A stretch of DNA of 46,781 bases from a virus, in the IMG/VR virus record IMGVR_UViG_3300042397_000975, positions 1 through 46,781 of that record; one strand, written 5' to 3'. A program made the position numbers and the translations under genes. The notes below the pieces were generated by a model. It was given only the letters and a program-made list of their open reading frames with translations. It was not told the origin of the DNA and ran no database searches. Within the stretch, counting starts at the first letter, position 1. Each line of letters opens with the position of its first letter. Shown here one piece after another: positions 9,001 through 18,723 of the stretch.

Positions 9001-12000
9001 GTTGATTTACTAAGTCATTGATGAGTTCATCTCTCTGACTCATTTCAATCATTGCAGTCATTAGCTCTGTGTAGTCGTTTATGTTGTTATCTGCCATAAA
9101 CTGATCGACTTCGATTCCACCTTTGCCTTTAGATGCCATGACCTGAAAAGGTACGCGTTGCCTAAAAGCTGATGCGCCTTCCACGTCGCCGCCAAAAAAT
9201 ACTCTAGCGATCGAATTAAAACTAAGTCGTGGATCCGTTCCTTGCTTTCCGCCTTCAACATACTGAGCATAATTGTCTTTAAAATATTTAAGAACAAGGA
9301 ATGTCGGTTGTGCATCAACTTCGTTTTCTGCCTTAACTCTAAACTCTTCAAGACGTGCAAGTGCTTCAGTCTCGCGCTCTTTTTCAGATTTGATAAATGC
9401 TTTAGTATAGGTGTCCCCGATTGCTCTACTTCTTGCCTCTTGTTGAGTTTCAAGATATTTAGCGCCATCGGCCCCAAGCATATTTGCGTCGAACATAGGC
9501 TCAGGGAACATCGGGTACAATGTATTTTCTATCTTGTCCGATGCGCCTAAGATAGTTTCAAAGATCCTTTCAATCTTAGGATTGATCTTAAATGGAGGAT
9601 ATTGCTTATAGGCATTACCAATTGACATGGCGATGCGTTTTAAGAATTGTCTAAAATGTTCTAGTACTTGTCTGAATTTATTATTTTCAAACTTACCTTC
9701 GTAGAAATATTTTTCTGCAGTCTGAGCGAATGTTTCGTGAATTCTTGTTTGCTGCTCTTTAGGAAGGTTAAGAATATCCGATATGTTACCTAGTTCAAAT
9801 AGTTCAGCAGTATCTTGCATTGCAGTTTTGTACTCTCGCTGCCTATCAGTTAATTGCTCTTCTGGGATAGCGAATATGAATTCACTGTCTCTGGCCATGT
9901 CATGTAACCACGAGTGGCCAAGCTCATGTGTGACAGTACTTAGATCTGCGTTCGGATCAATAAGGAGTTTAGTTAGCCCGTAAGGTAATCTTTCTGTAGT
10001 AATGTCGTAAGTAAATACACCTATCGTATTTTCTTTAAGTTTTTTTCTTGCCTTTTCTGCGGCAGTTAAAACTCCAAACTGCATAGTCATAAGTTCTTCA
10101 GGGCGCATGCCTAAAACTTCTGCCCTAAATCTTAGATGAGAATATTGAATCTCAGCAATAGCATCTAAAGATTCTTTAGGTATTTCGCCTGTCAGCTTTG
10201 TTGCTCTCTTTAGACCTGCTAAAATCTGAGTCATTAATCTTTGCTCTTTTTTATTTCTAAACTTCGATAGTAGCTGAACAGGACGCATTACAATATTACC
10301 TTCAGCTTGTGAAGGTTCAATAATTTGCATAGGTTCAATAGGCTCTGCTACGACGTCACTAGGCTCTTGGCCAGGAACAGGAGGTGGTAGATCCTCTTCT
10401 GATGTTTGATAGAATGATCTTACGATTTCAACATCTCTATCCTCGAAGATTACAAAATTTTTCTTATCGCTCTTTCCGCCTTGAGCAGAATATTGAATTC
10501 CGAAAATTCCTTTGCTTTTTAAAAAGTTAGAAGCTTTCTTATCGCTACCTAATTGATTAGATATAGCTTTGTAAAAACTTTTTCCTGATTTCCATTTTAC
10601 TTCAGGATCAGTTTTGTATATTTGTTTCATTACTGAATCTAATCTGTCTTTTACATATTCAGATTGCTTAGAGTATGTTTCTTCCCAATCAAGCATCTGC
10701 TCTTTCTCAGGAATTTCAACTTCGTAGGTTTGACCTTTATCAGTTTGCCATCCTCTTGATTCCATGACTTTTTTAAATGTTCTAGAATCTGGAGTGGTAA
10801 AATGTGTGCGAGGTCTTTCTCCCGGAATTTCATTTCCTTGTGCGTCTACAGAAATTGTTTCTACATACCATCCTTCTTCATCCCCATCAATAAACTGAAG
10901 AACTTTTTGATTTGAGGCATAGCCTGGAACAATTTGGCCAGGAGTATAATACTCTTTTAAAGCTTCAATAGGTAGCGCAAGACCTCCAGTATTGAGAGTC
11001 TTTCCATCTTTTGTAAATGTTTTTGAATATTCAGTTAGCTTTTCTCTATACCATTCAGCGATGTCTCTATCTTCTGTAAAGTAAAGGCCGTATCCAAATG
11101 CCTGAGCACCTTCACCTGTACCTATGGCTGCAGTAGAAAACTTATCAAAACGATAAGGACTTCCATGGTATGCCGATTGCAGGAACGACATAGGATTAGT
11201 AAAGACATCATCGGCAATTTCTGCCGCTTCCTTTGCATTGATTCCAATGTCAGGGAAACGAGCAATATCGTCGATGCCTTCGATTGCATCATCTGTTTGA
11301 AATGTAAGCCATTCGTCAATAGTTACTGAAACACTTGAGTCAGATTCTTTATTCTTAATATATTGGTCTTGTACTTCTGGGCTAAGATTTTGAATGACTA
11401 TCTGAGGATCAAAACCCTTCGATGTGACAAACTCATTAAACTCAGATGGAGTAAATAGTACAATCCCTTCCTGATCGATCTTTTCTTTTTCCGCAATTTC
11501 TTTATCACTTACTGTATCTGTTTCGTCGTTATAGATTTCAGGAGATCGAGATTTATCGGATCCTGCTTCGACAATAAGATCTTGTACAATTGTTTTGTTT
11601 TGTTTAGCGTCATCACTTTTTAAGATTTCTTGTCTGATGCCTTTAAGAGTCTCTGCGCGATCTTTGGCCGCTGCAGATTTCTTAATGTTAGATAGCATCT
11701 TATTAGCGCCCTTCTTAGCATACTCTGCGGTAAGGACTGATCCGTTTGCAATTGCTGATCCTGTAGCAATAAAGCCCGGAGATACTGTTGCTTCTCTTAC
11801 TGCTGCAGTTATATTCTTTGGAAGATTCTCAATGCCTTTTCCTACATAAGCATCTGCTGCCGTCGATGCTGTGAACTCGGATCCACCCTCTTCAATGACA
11901 GAAGCAGTGGCAATCTTTTGTATTTTAGGAATTACACCTGCACCTTTAGCTGCAATCTTACCTGCGACTCCTCCAAGTAAAAAGTCTGAAACAGACATTG

Positions 12001-13579
12001 CACCTGAATATATGGCCGACTGTGCTCTCCAAGTAGCCACTCTTTCTGGATCACTAAACGCTCTATCATAATCTATGCTACCGTCCGGACGTCTAAACTC
12101 TTGAAGCTGTTCATCCATTCTGGATCCAAAAGATAATAAAAGAGATAGCCCTGTACCTCCGACTACTAATGTTGCCCCTGCAGTTGCGCCTGCACCTGTA
12201 GATGCCAAAATTCCACCTGTAATAGTTAATGCAGATGGTGCAAAAGATGATGCACTGGATACAATCTCCTCCATATACTCATCAGGATCCCCTGCGTATG
12301 AGGCAATCGCAGATAGATAATTGCTTAGAGATTCGTATGCCCCTTGAAGCACTTCCCCTTGCATGATTTTACGAACGCCTTGCTCACCGCTATTCCAGTA
12401 TGTTTCGATCTTTTTTCTAGCTGCAAAATCTTTTACTGGTCTAAATTCTTTGGCTTTCTGATCAAGCTCAAATAGCGCCCTCTTTCCTGAATTAGTATCC
12501 AATCCCCCATACAGCATTTGAAAATGCGTAGCATATCGTTTTAGCGTAATCTCATTAGATCGAAGTGCTTTTACAAAATTACTATCAGTATTTAAGGCTT
12601 TAGTTTTTAATTCAATACGATGAGGAAGCTCACCTGTCTTTTTCATCATGACATAGTTATCAGGATTCTTTGCCCATTGAGATACTGCAGGAAAGTATTG
12701 TGCAGTAAGTCCATTAGCATTTCTGGCGAGAATATCCTCTGCGCTACTATCGGCTAGAAGATCCCTGGCCTCGAGTAATCCTATGCCAAGCTTCTTCGAT
12801 ATTCTTTCTGCCTCTGACCTGCGCATTAACCATTGAGAAGAACTTTCTCTAAATGTTGCATCCGATGCAGCATCAAGTACGCTTTTAGTATCTTGAGGCT
12901 TTGCAGATTCTGCAGGCTGATCTTTGTTTGTCAGTACATCATTAACGACATCATCCATTTCAGCGATGAAGTAGTCATCTACTACCGGAGCGTTAGACGG
13001 CTGCGCTTGTTGTGGCGCGACTTCATTGACAATGCTATCCAGATCAATATCAAAATCATCTCCGGCAACAAAAGCTCCGGGTGCTGAATCAGCTTGAGTG
13101 CTTGGCCTATCGAAGGGATTAGGAGAGATTACCTCTGCGCTATTCCATAGTTGCGCTCGATATGCTGCTCTTTTCTTTAGTGAATCTAGTTGAAACTTCT
13201 TACCTGTGGCCGCATCTGTAGTATTCACATACTCAAGAATAGCTTTGCCTACGCCTTCATCATCACCAGAATTTACTCTGTCGATGATTCCTTTCATGCC
13301 TGTGAGCCCTAAGTTATAGTGCATATCAATAAGAACATCCTGCCTGTTTTGAGGAAGATCTTGTCTTTTGATGACTGAGCCTAGTTCTTGCTCTGCAGTC
13401 TGCATCCACTTTCTTAATCTAAGGTCGGCATCCTTTTTTGTTACAGGAGTGGCAGAGTCTTTTGTATCCCCGTACCCAACTGCATACTTACCTGTTTTTG
13501 CATCTAGGTAAGGCGTTGCACTAAACCCTTCGAATTCTTTAATCTTGTTAATGATTTGTTCTGAAGCTTTGATTCCCAC
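6065..13579 (-). CDS. Giant polyvalent virion protein (lysozyme, ART-like, metallopeptidase-like)
   Basis: This is a 2,504-residue protein with a GTG start and an AGGGG SD. Residues 1-150 form a phage lysozyme (GH24-like) domain with E17-G18 and D26; the T4 Thr26 position is Ala33. Around 804-840 lies YHGSP followed by GTGEGAQAFGYGLYFTE, the signature of the ADP-ribosyltransferase-like domain of large polyvalent proteins. At 1218-1222 HELGH is a zincin-type metal-binding motif. Hydrophobic stretches occur near 440-620 and 2330-2360. Long helical regions fill the rest. In place and size it corresponds to T7 gp16, the internal core protein that is ejected, degrades peptidoglycan and helps DNA enter the cell. 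The ART and peptidase motifs suggest it also acts on host proteins, which is inference. It is about twice the length of T7 gp16. Confidence 0.85.
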   Translation of the reverse strand: MGIKASEQIINKIKEFEGFSATPYLDAKTGKYAVGYGDTKDSATPVTKKDADLRLRKWMQTAEQELGSVIKRQDLPQNRQDVLIDMHYNLGLTGMKGIIDRVNSGDDEGVGKAILEYVNTTDAATGKKFQLDSLKKRAAYRAQLWNSAEVISPNPFDRPSTQADSAPGAFVAGDDFDIDLDSIVNEVAPQQAQPSNAPVVDDYFIAEMDDVVNDVLTNKDQPAESAKPQDTKSVLDAASDATFRESSSQWLMRRSEAERISKKLGIGLLEARDLLADSSAEDILARNANGLTAQYFPAVSQWAKNPDNYVMMKKTGELPHRIELKTKALNTDSNFVKALRSNEITLKRYATHFQMLYGGLDTNSGKRALFELDQKAKEFRPVKDFAARKKIETYWNSGEQGVRKIMQGEVLQGAYESLSNYLSAIASYAGDPDEYMEEIVSSASSFAPSALTITGGILASTGAGATAGATLVVGGTGLSLLLSFGSRMDEQLQEFRRPDGSIDYDRAFSDPERVATWRAQSAIYSGAMSVSDFLLGGVAGKIAAKGAGVIPKIQKIATASVIEEGGSEFTASTAADAYVGKGIENLPKNITAAVREATVSPGFIATGSAIANGSVLTAEYAKKGANKMLSNIKKSAAAKDRAETLKGIRQEILKSDDAKQNKTIVQDLIVEAGSDKSRSPEIYNDETDTVSDKEIAEKEKIDQEGIVLFTPSEFNEFVTSKGFDPQIVIQNLSPEVQDQYIKNKESDSSVSVTIDEWLTFQTDDAIEGIDDIARFPDIGINAKEAAEIADDVFTNPMSFLQSAYHGSPYRFDKFSTAAIGTGEGAQAFGYGLYFTEDRDIAEWYREKLTEYSKTFTKDGKTLNTGGLALPIEALKEYYTPGQIVPGYASNQKVLQFIDGDEEGWYVETISVDAQGNEIPGERPRTHFTTPDSRTFKKVMESRGWQTDKGQTYEVEIPEKEQMLDWEETYSKQSEYVKDRLDSVMKQIYKTDPEVKWKSGKSFYKAISNQLGSDKKASNFLKSKGIFGIQYSAQGGKSDKKNFVIFEDRDVEIVRSFYQTSEEDLPPPVPGQEPSDVVAEPIEPMQIIEPSQAEGNIVMRPVQLLSKFRNKKEQRLMTQILAGLKRATKLTGEIPKESLDAIAEIQYSHLRFRAEVLGMRPEELMTMQFGVLTAAEKARKKLKENTIGVFTYDITTERLPYGLTKLLIDPNADLSTVTHELGHSWLHDMARDSEFIFAIPEEQLTDRQREYKTAMQDTAELFELGNISDILNLPKEQQTRIHETFAQTAEKYFYEGKFENNKFRQVLEHFRQFLKRIAMSIGNAYKQYPPFKINPKIERIFETILGASDKIENTLYPMFPEPMFDANMLGADGAKYLETQQEARSRAIGDTYTKAFIKSEKERETEALARLEEFRVKAENEVDAQPTFLVLKYFKDNYAQYVEGGKQGTDPRLSFNSIARVFFGGDVEGASAFRQRVPFQVMASKGKGGIEVDQFMADNNINDYTELMTAMIEMSQRDELINDLVNQQIDAEIPLLKTDDEIHKIAEKAVQNKGKEKLMQLEMKILAEKYLPTLKGVASKLINPARYTGKDSKEQIERLATSKIMQSAAYKFSPKRFLIDSDRKGKSAAKNFKSNDIVSALEDKYQQMVNFKAFETAEKVYSVFVKMDKDLRKIVKYAGKKAAANRYDLDLLNQGKRIIMESESGKISPIAIDFISDASAIDPSMVKMINDLINRYNDLSYGGPRIKNNVAAALSFGNLMNGILKASSAAARLKKDLKDADRNEMGDAVASEVSQYAGTLDLKEGRLKDTLNIRWLMESLIGRKDYYKSQMFKIISDVTTSESKSSVRKKKTKIRIQDVLKPIYKNNPGLEAVFNPIGKRLPEFAQKALGILPKPIAMPELGITFENDGELIKFMTLMGSNSGAVEVLLRNAQIDISYVLDPDTNEATRDVDLTKYQEAMNRLIKEGKVNIGHINAVNEIWKVFEELHPELESTMRKTDNIPIGKIKARSITVNVDGKDVILTGGYAPISVNADFKSATSDSDYMPIDTNGVPSSTFVQRTNFTKERTGGVDKIDLDISTLTAYTNAAIDIIEMREALSNFRNIMLTPQAKNAVEEKAPGAYRNVILPWFNRTTRQVYTEYSNDLMDRYARVARKGVNTVLYSLNIASGLRQNLGLLQATRRVKKRDLVAASIESYLKPKAVASQVLGKSPFMQERYDTSIKDAHRSMDLLNTNFDWVTWTDDKINLLATFFAQYFQQRVDLATWSAAYTRQLKEGRSEQEAIAVADDVVMRTQGSMAASALSNLQAGTDLKKLFLTATSIPLINLNELGLEIRDNKDNLNKVKGLSGALTVLVAGPVLFEGYFQAAIDSIFGADDEEEDEEFKKEKRMAVQITGSTISTTAPVLGRFVESYIVYGSASSGPVSNVIGRGEAAGSGIKNLYRGVSLNDREKKALLDMSSFLTGSGVFTMTGRALQYYNLGKTEEEMAEERAIRRYQLEDLQNEID

Positions 13580-13588
13580 AATTCCCCT

Positions 13589-15238
13589 CTATCTTTTAGC
13601 AAACGGTTTCTTAAGTGTGTCTTCTCCATGAAGCTCAATTAGTCTTAATAAAACTTTAGCTTCATCATCTTCGTTAAGTCTATCGCCGTAAGATTTTCTT
13701 ATATAATTTAACCACGACGAGTGGACTTGTTTGCCGCCTAGAGGATCTAGTGTTTTGGCAACATCGGTAGACTTGGATTTAAAAAGCCCAAACATGCTGC
13801 TTTTTTCTGTAGTTATTAATCCGTCGCGATATAGTCTACCCATTACAGACTTTTTAATATCTGCAATGTCGTAGTTAGGATTAGTATCGCGAACTCGTTC
13901 ATATTCTTTCATAGCAATGGTAGCTAGTTTTTCTCTTTTGCCTCTATCAAGACCACGACTGAACTGATTTACTAGCCCACGAATCTCTCTAAAGTCACTG
14001 CCTCTTGCTTTGTATCTGCCGTTAGCATCTTTCTTTGCTAAATCAATTTTTAACTTTTCAAGCATAGTGTAATCTTCTGCACCAAGTTCAAGCTTGTAGG
14101 CTTTTAGATTAACTGCTTCAGCCTCTTCAGGAGTAGCATTTGATAGTTGATCTAGTAGCTGATCACGCACTTGCTGATTAGTTATAACCCCTAAAGTTCC
14201 TTTGCTTTTATTTACAGAGCTAATGAACTTAGTTCTTTTTTCATAATCTTTAATGTTGTTAAACTCAGAAGCGGAAGGCATATCCCCACGAGCTAGTCTT
14301 TCTGTAAGACGAGACATTGTGTCTAGGTCTGCTCTTTCACTTTGATCTTTTTCAATTTTAAATTGTGTTCTAATGACATCTCTAACATCTTTATAGACTT
14401 TAGTATTTGGCGCCAGTTTCCTGGCCATATTTTCTGCAGCGACGAGATCATCTCCTGTCTCTTGCATAATCATTGTAGCTAAATCAAGTGGCTCTCTTGT
14501 TGCTTGATCTTGCTCTGCTGATCTTAAAGCTTTATTGATTTTGTCGCGATCAGATGGAATCACTTTGTCATTGTGATTCTGCATGATCTCAGATGCCACT
14601 GCCATGTTTCCGGCCTTAAGCTGCTGCTCTACCGAACGTCTGACAGTTTCTGAAATACCTTTTTGAACAATGTATTGCTCTACTTCTGGAGCGTTTCCAT
14701 ACTTTCGACGTGCCTTTTCTGACAACGATTGTGCCACTTCTGCGAGTGCTTGGTTGGAAAATAGTTCCTGATCCCCTGAGCTCTCAATAGCAAAGTTCAT
14801 CTTGTTGGAGAGTTGAACATCGAATGTCTTGTCTACAACTTGATTCACTTGTCCTGAGACATAAGGGACTTGGAATGCTCTAAATTTATTTAGATTACTT
14901 GCTGCCTGTGCTTTAAGAATTGGTTGAAATCTTGTTGGATATTTTTGAATTGTCTTTTCGTAATCCTCAGATAGCTTTCTTTCAAGCGCCTGAGATTTTT
15001 CAACCGCATCCATACCTTTAGATACGGCAAGTTCGCCTTGTGCACTGATACGCTTCTCTTCTTGTTCGTTATCAGCATTGGCCTGGGCTAATTTTAACTG
15101 CTGTTCATCGACTTGCTGAACTCGTTTAATTAATGGATCTACATTTATCTGTGGTGCTTGAGCGCCCTGAAATCTTACAGATGCCTGAGGTTGAAGTCTG
15201 CTCGGTCTTAATAAGTCTTGCGGTGATCTTAGTCCCAT
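13589..15238 (-). CDS. Internal virion protein (T7 gp15-like position)
   Basis: This 549-residue protein is highly charged and almost entirely helical, with long coiled-coil-prone stretches (for example residues 40-110, rich in Q, E and K). No membrane segment or enzymatic motif is visible. Gene order (gp14-like, this gene, then the giant gp16-like protein) matches the internal core cassette of podoviruses, where the middle protein forms part of the ejected DNA channel. T7 gp15 is longer (747 residues). The ATG overlaps the stop of the upstream gene by one base (TAATG), so translation is probably coupled. It begins MGLRS, the same five residues as the upstream 274-residue protein. Assignment rests on position and composition, not on a diagnostic motif. 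Confidence 0.7.
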   Translation of the reverse strand: MGLRSPQDLLRPSRLQPQASVRFQGAQAPQINVDPLIKRVQQVDEQQLKLAQANADNEQEEKRISAQGELAVSKGMDAVEKSQALERKLSEDYEKTIQKYPTRFQPILKAQAASNLNKFRAFQVPYVSGQVNQVVDKTFDVQLSNKMNFAIESSGDQELFSNQALAEVAQSLSEKARRKYGNAPEVEQYIVQKGISETVRRSVEQQLKAGNMAVASEIMQNHNDKVIPSDRDKINKALRSAEQDQATREPLDLATMIMQETGDDLVAAENMARKLAPNTKVYKDVRDVIRTQFKIEKDQSERADLDTMSRLTERLARGDMPSASEFNNIKDYEKRTKFISSVNKSKGTLGVITNQQVRDQLLDQLSNATPEEAEAVNLKAYKLELGAEDYTMLEKLKIDLAKKDANGRYKARGSDFREIRGLVNQFSRGLDRGKREKLATIAMKEYERVRDTNPNYDIADIKKSVMGRLYRDGLITTEKSSMFGLFKSKSTDVAKTLDPLGGKQVHSSWLNYIRKSYGDRLNEDDEAKVLLRLIELHGEDTLKKPFAKR

Positions 15239-16062
15239 TATAATGTCCCTATGCCACTTGCGCCAAAGTTAATAGCTGATCCAATGATCGCCGACTGTCT
15301 TGCAATCCCTGCATTTCTGATCTGATAGTCATAGGCAACTTCTTCAAGTTTATATCCTAGTGCTTCTCTTACAGCGTTGATCTCTTCTCTCATTCCGTTA
15401 AATACTCCCATCGCTTCGTAGGATCCCTGTATTTTCTGAACTGCAGATCCGCTTACGTCTTGACCTTGTACGGCCATGGCAAGTAGTGCACTTTCGCCTG
15501 CTCTTCTTCCTTCTGATTGTGCCTCCATTTGCGCCTGACGTCCACGATAAAGCGCATCTGCAGCTTGATTTCTAGCTTGCATGATGTTTAATTGCGCCTG
15601 ACCTGATGCAGCAGCATATGCAGCATTGGCATTAAATACGTCAGAAAATAGTTGAGCTCCTGCTAACATAAAAGCAAGTTCTCTATTCTTAACTCCTTGC
15701 TCTTCAATTACATCTGCGGTCGTTCTAGCTTCTCCTGTAGGCATAGATAGATCTGCGCCCGGGTCAAATACTGAAGGCGTTTTTTCTAGCGTTTCTTTTT
15801 GAATTCTTACTATTTTGCTTGGTGAAGATGCAGGTGTTATTACGCCTTTAGTGGAGTCAGTTACGGGAGCGCCCGTATCGACGTTTATAGATCCGCCGCC
15901 CATGGATATTTGTTTTCCGCTTTTAGTAACTCCTGTCACCATATTTTTTACAGAGTCTACGCCCGTAACGGTAACATATTCTTCTCTTTGAAAAGGGTCA
16001 GCAATTCGCCGCCCCACCATACTGCTTAGATCCATTGGGTTTGTACTGCTTCTGAGTCCCAT
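15238..16062 (-). CDS. Internal virion protein, T7 gp14-like
   Basis: This is a 274-residue protein. The C-terminal half (about 125-274) is Ala/Gln-rich and helical. It contains QADALYRGRQAQMEAQSEGR, then ALLAMAVQGQDVSGSAVQ, a pattern typical of the podovirus gp14 internal core family in which the helices form the outer-membrane part of the ejectosome. The N-terminal 125 residues are less conserved in appearance and contain a short beta-rich section (EYVTVTGVDS to QISMGGGSINV). It has a good SD (GGAG, 8 bases before the ATG). It sits right after the tail nozzle gene and before two further internal proteins, as expected for this role. Confidence 0.75.
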   Translation of the reverse strand: MGLRSSTNPMDLSSMVGRRIADPFQREEYVTVTGVDSVKNMVTGVTKSGKQISMGGGSINVDTGAPVTDSTKGVITPASSPSKIVRIQKETLEKTPSVFDPGADLSMPTGEARTTADVIEEQGVKNRELAFMLAGAQLFSDVFNANAAYAAASGQAQLNIMQARNQAADALYRGRQAQMEAQSEGRRAGESALLAMAVQGQDVSGSAVQKIQGSYEAMGVFNGMREEINAVREALGYKLEEVAYDYQIRNAGIARQSAIIGSAINFGASGIGTL

Positions 16063-16063
16063 A

Positions 16064-18721
16064 TTAATCTCCTGCTATGCCTTTAGGATACACTGACAAT
16101 ATGGAAATAGGTGAAGGATCCACATGTTTAATTGTGACTCGTCCTGGCTCATTCCATTCTGTCGGTATGTGAACTACGATATGTCCGTTAAAGTTTTTGG
16201 TTTGATTATTAAGTGACTCATCTTCTCGGGTAACAATCGGAGTCATGTTTTCTAATGTTTGCTCTGGTATTCCTGCGAATCCGCCACGAGTTTCCATAAG
16301 CCCCAGGCCAACAGCATTGATAAGCTTCTTGGCATCTGTGACTGTTCTTTCTCCGCTTGTTTCAAGATCAAGAGTTTCAAACTCACAATCATAGGGTATT
16401 CCAAAATATCCGTATGAAAAATAATCTTGAAGATTTAAAGTCGTATTTGCCCCTACCTTTTCAATATATAGAATAGGAAGGTTCAAAGAGTTTGGAGATG
16501 ATATTACTTCTCCGTCGCCTACGACTGAAAGAGGATATTGCTCTTCCTGCCCACCTAAGACTTCGTACATAGTTTCTATAGAAAATAGATTTTCAAGTTT
16601 ATTTATTGCAGGTGCAAATCTTGAATGCCTTGATAACTTTTCCTTGTCAGATATACTCTGATTTTTAACATCTCTTAAAGATTCTGGAACTGTAGAAAGA
16701 AAGTATCCTGAATGCTCATGTGTCCAAGTAGGATCGCCTGTAGTTACTTCTGAAGAAAAGTTAGGTATAAATCTAAGCGTTTGTGTATTTCCTTGAGCAT
16801 CGTCATAAAAGAAATGAAACTGGAATTCTTGAGAATGCCCTAGAAGTACTGGCCCGTTAGTTCTTATTTTGATCACTTCCCCTTCTGTCCAAACACCGGA
16901 AGAAGGAACCTCAATGTTTGCTAGAATATCAAATCCTAAAGGGAAAACAGGTGTGACATGCTCAAGTCTTGTATATCTGCCATCAGGTAGTTTAGAAAGC
17001 GTAAATCCAAATCTTACCGAGGAATCGGAAAAAATTTCTCTGTCTCTTATTTTATCGTATCTGTCTTCAAACTGCTCAACTATCTTGACACCATTTCGGT
17101 GAACGACTGCACGTAATACGTCGCCAAACTTAAATATGTGCTTAATTTCGCCTTGAGTTTCTACCCTTGAAAATCCATGAATCCCATCATCTGTACATGT
17201 AACACGTACAATTTTTCCTGAGTCTGTAAGAAGATACACTGTGTCTTCAATCCCGCCAACAACTTCAAGCTCTTTTATGTTTTCATCAATTAAGTGATCC
17301 GAGAATAGTGATGCCTCAAACACATTTAGGTTTCCGTCATCTCCGAACTGGATCGCCATTAATTTTGTTTTTCTGCTATTAATGAAGTAGCCTCTGCGTC
17401 CACTCATTTTAGGCTGAACTAATGGATCACATCCTTCTAAAGATATTCTTAACGGATTAATAGTCGTAGGGGTGAGTGCGCCTTGCTCTCCTCCTCTGAT
17501 TACATATGTGCCTTTTAAAGTAAGTACAATAAGCCTATCCATTGATAGCCATCCGACTATGGGACTGCCATCTTGAATAGGTACGCTAAAAGTAAATGCA
17601 CCTATTTCATTAAATATAAGAGGAGCAATCATTTGCTTTGGCGCCCCAATCTTCGATGCTGCTGCCTCTCCCGGTTTGATATTCTGAAAGTATGGGCTAA
17701 AAGACATTATTAATCTTTGCTGATAATAGACAGAGTTTATCGCGCTATCTAAAAATGTTTGCCCATATATGCTATTGTCTAGTGGAGGAGTTTCGGCCGC
17801 AAAGTCTGCCCCATAATCACTTGTAGATACAATTAGGGAAGATCCATCATAAGGTATTTTTGCTGCCAGTTTATAAAAATTATTTGTTTCTGACGTACCT
17901 GCTGATCGGTATATGTTAAAAAATTTAACCTGTGCGAGTCTTGAAAGGTACGTACTTGTAAACTCTATTTTAAGGTATGCCGACACTGATGATGACGGAT
18001 ATACTATTTTTCCAGTCAGGTCATTTTCATCCCACGTCGATGGATCATATCCTATATTACTTTGAGATGTTACTTTAACTTCTGTCCCATCTTTTAGAAT
18101 TGCTGTTACTAAATATGAGGCAGGTAAAAAAGGTGGTATGCCCACTGCTTTTACTGTGGATGTTCCTTCTGCATGTAGTTGTGGATCTTTGTGAAATAGG
18201 ATCGCCTTTCCTTGAAAATCTACCATGATGTTGCCGCTATCTATTTCAAGATCATTTCCTTCAAATGAGCATGAGGGCGTTATAAATACGCCATCTTTTG
18301 TGTAGGTAAACTTTATGGCTTCAGGACTTGGAGCGTTAATTAAGGTCGATGCTGTCACGTTTTGAAATGATACTTCATCTATTAAGTTGTCATTAAAATA
18401 TAATCTATTGGGTAAAATTTCTGATGTTGTTTGAATGCAAGAAATTGTATTCAATCCCCCTGTCGGAGAATAAAAACTGAAATACTTTACATCTAATATT
18501 TCTTCGGGAGTGTAATATTCAAGGCCATCAGGTTTTAAAAATTTTTCTTCTAAAGTATAAACAATAGTAGTACCTGCACGATTGCTTACGCCACCTGCAC
18601 GCCGAACGTACATGTTCTTAAGCTTTGATAGTCCTGAACTATACGATACAGCATCCGATCTAAATCGAAGCGATGGGGATACTTCACCAAATTGGAACGA
18701 CGTTTGTTTTCCTGATGCCAT
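16064..18721 (-). CDS. Tail tubular protein B (nozzle), T7 gp12-like
   Basis: This 885-residue protein starts MASGKQTSFQFGEVSPSLR and soon has LKNMYVRRAGGVSNRAGTT. This is the hallmark N-terminus of podovirus nozzle (gp12 or stabilisation) proteins: an F-x-GE-SP-LR motif, then GG/G-x-x-R-GT. The body is beta-rich, consistent with a propeller fold. T7 gp12 is 794 residues, so the size fits. It forms the hexameric lower tail tube to which fibres attach. The start lies two bases after the upstream stop, with only a weak SD, suggesting coupling to the tubular protein A gene. No truncation or missing part is apparent. Confidence 0.85.
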   Translation of the reverse strand: MASGKQTSFQFGEVSPSLRFRSDAVSYSSGLSKLKNMYVRRAGGVSNRAGTTIVYTLEEKFLKPDGLEYYTPEEILDVKYFSFYSPTGGLNTISCIQTTSEILPNRLYFNDNLIDEVSFQNVTASTLINAPSPEAIKFTYTKDGVFITPSCSFEGNDLEIDSGNIMVDFQGKAILFHKDPQLHAEGTSTVKAVGIPPFLPASYLVTAILKDGTEVKVTSQSNIGYDPSTWDENDLTGKIVYPSSSVSAYLKIEFTSTYLSRLAQVKFFNIYRSAGTSETNNFYKLAAKIPYDGSSLIVSTSDYGADFAAETPPLDNSIYGQTFLDSAINSVYYQQRLIMSFSPYFQNIKPGEAAASKIGAPKQMIAPLIFNEIGAFTFSVPIQDGSPIVGWLSMDRLIVLTLKGTYVIRGGEQGALTPTTINPLRISLEGCDPLVQPKMSGRRGYFINSRKTKLMAIQFGDDGNLNVFEASLFSDHLIDENIKELEVVGGIEDTVYLLTDSGKIVRVTCTDDGIHGFSRVETQGEIKHIFKFGDVLRAVVHRNGVKIVEQFEDRYDKIRDREIFSDSSVRFGFTLSKLPDGRYTRLEHVTPVFPLGFDILANIEVPSSGVWTEGEVIKIRTNGPVLLGHSQEFQFHFFYDDAQGNTQTLRFIPNFSSEVTTGDPTWTHEHSGYFLSTVPESLRDVKNQSISDKEKLSRHSRFAPAINKLENLFSIETMYEVLGGQEEQYPLSVVGDGEVISSPNSLNLPILYIEKVGANTTLNLQDYFSYGYFGIPYDCEFETLDLETSGERTVTDAKKLINAVGLGLMETRGGFAGIPEQTLENMTPIVTREDESLNNQTKNFNGHIVVHIPTEWNEPGRVTIKHVDPSPISILSVYPKGIAGD

Positions 18722-18723
18722 AG

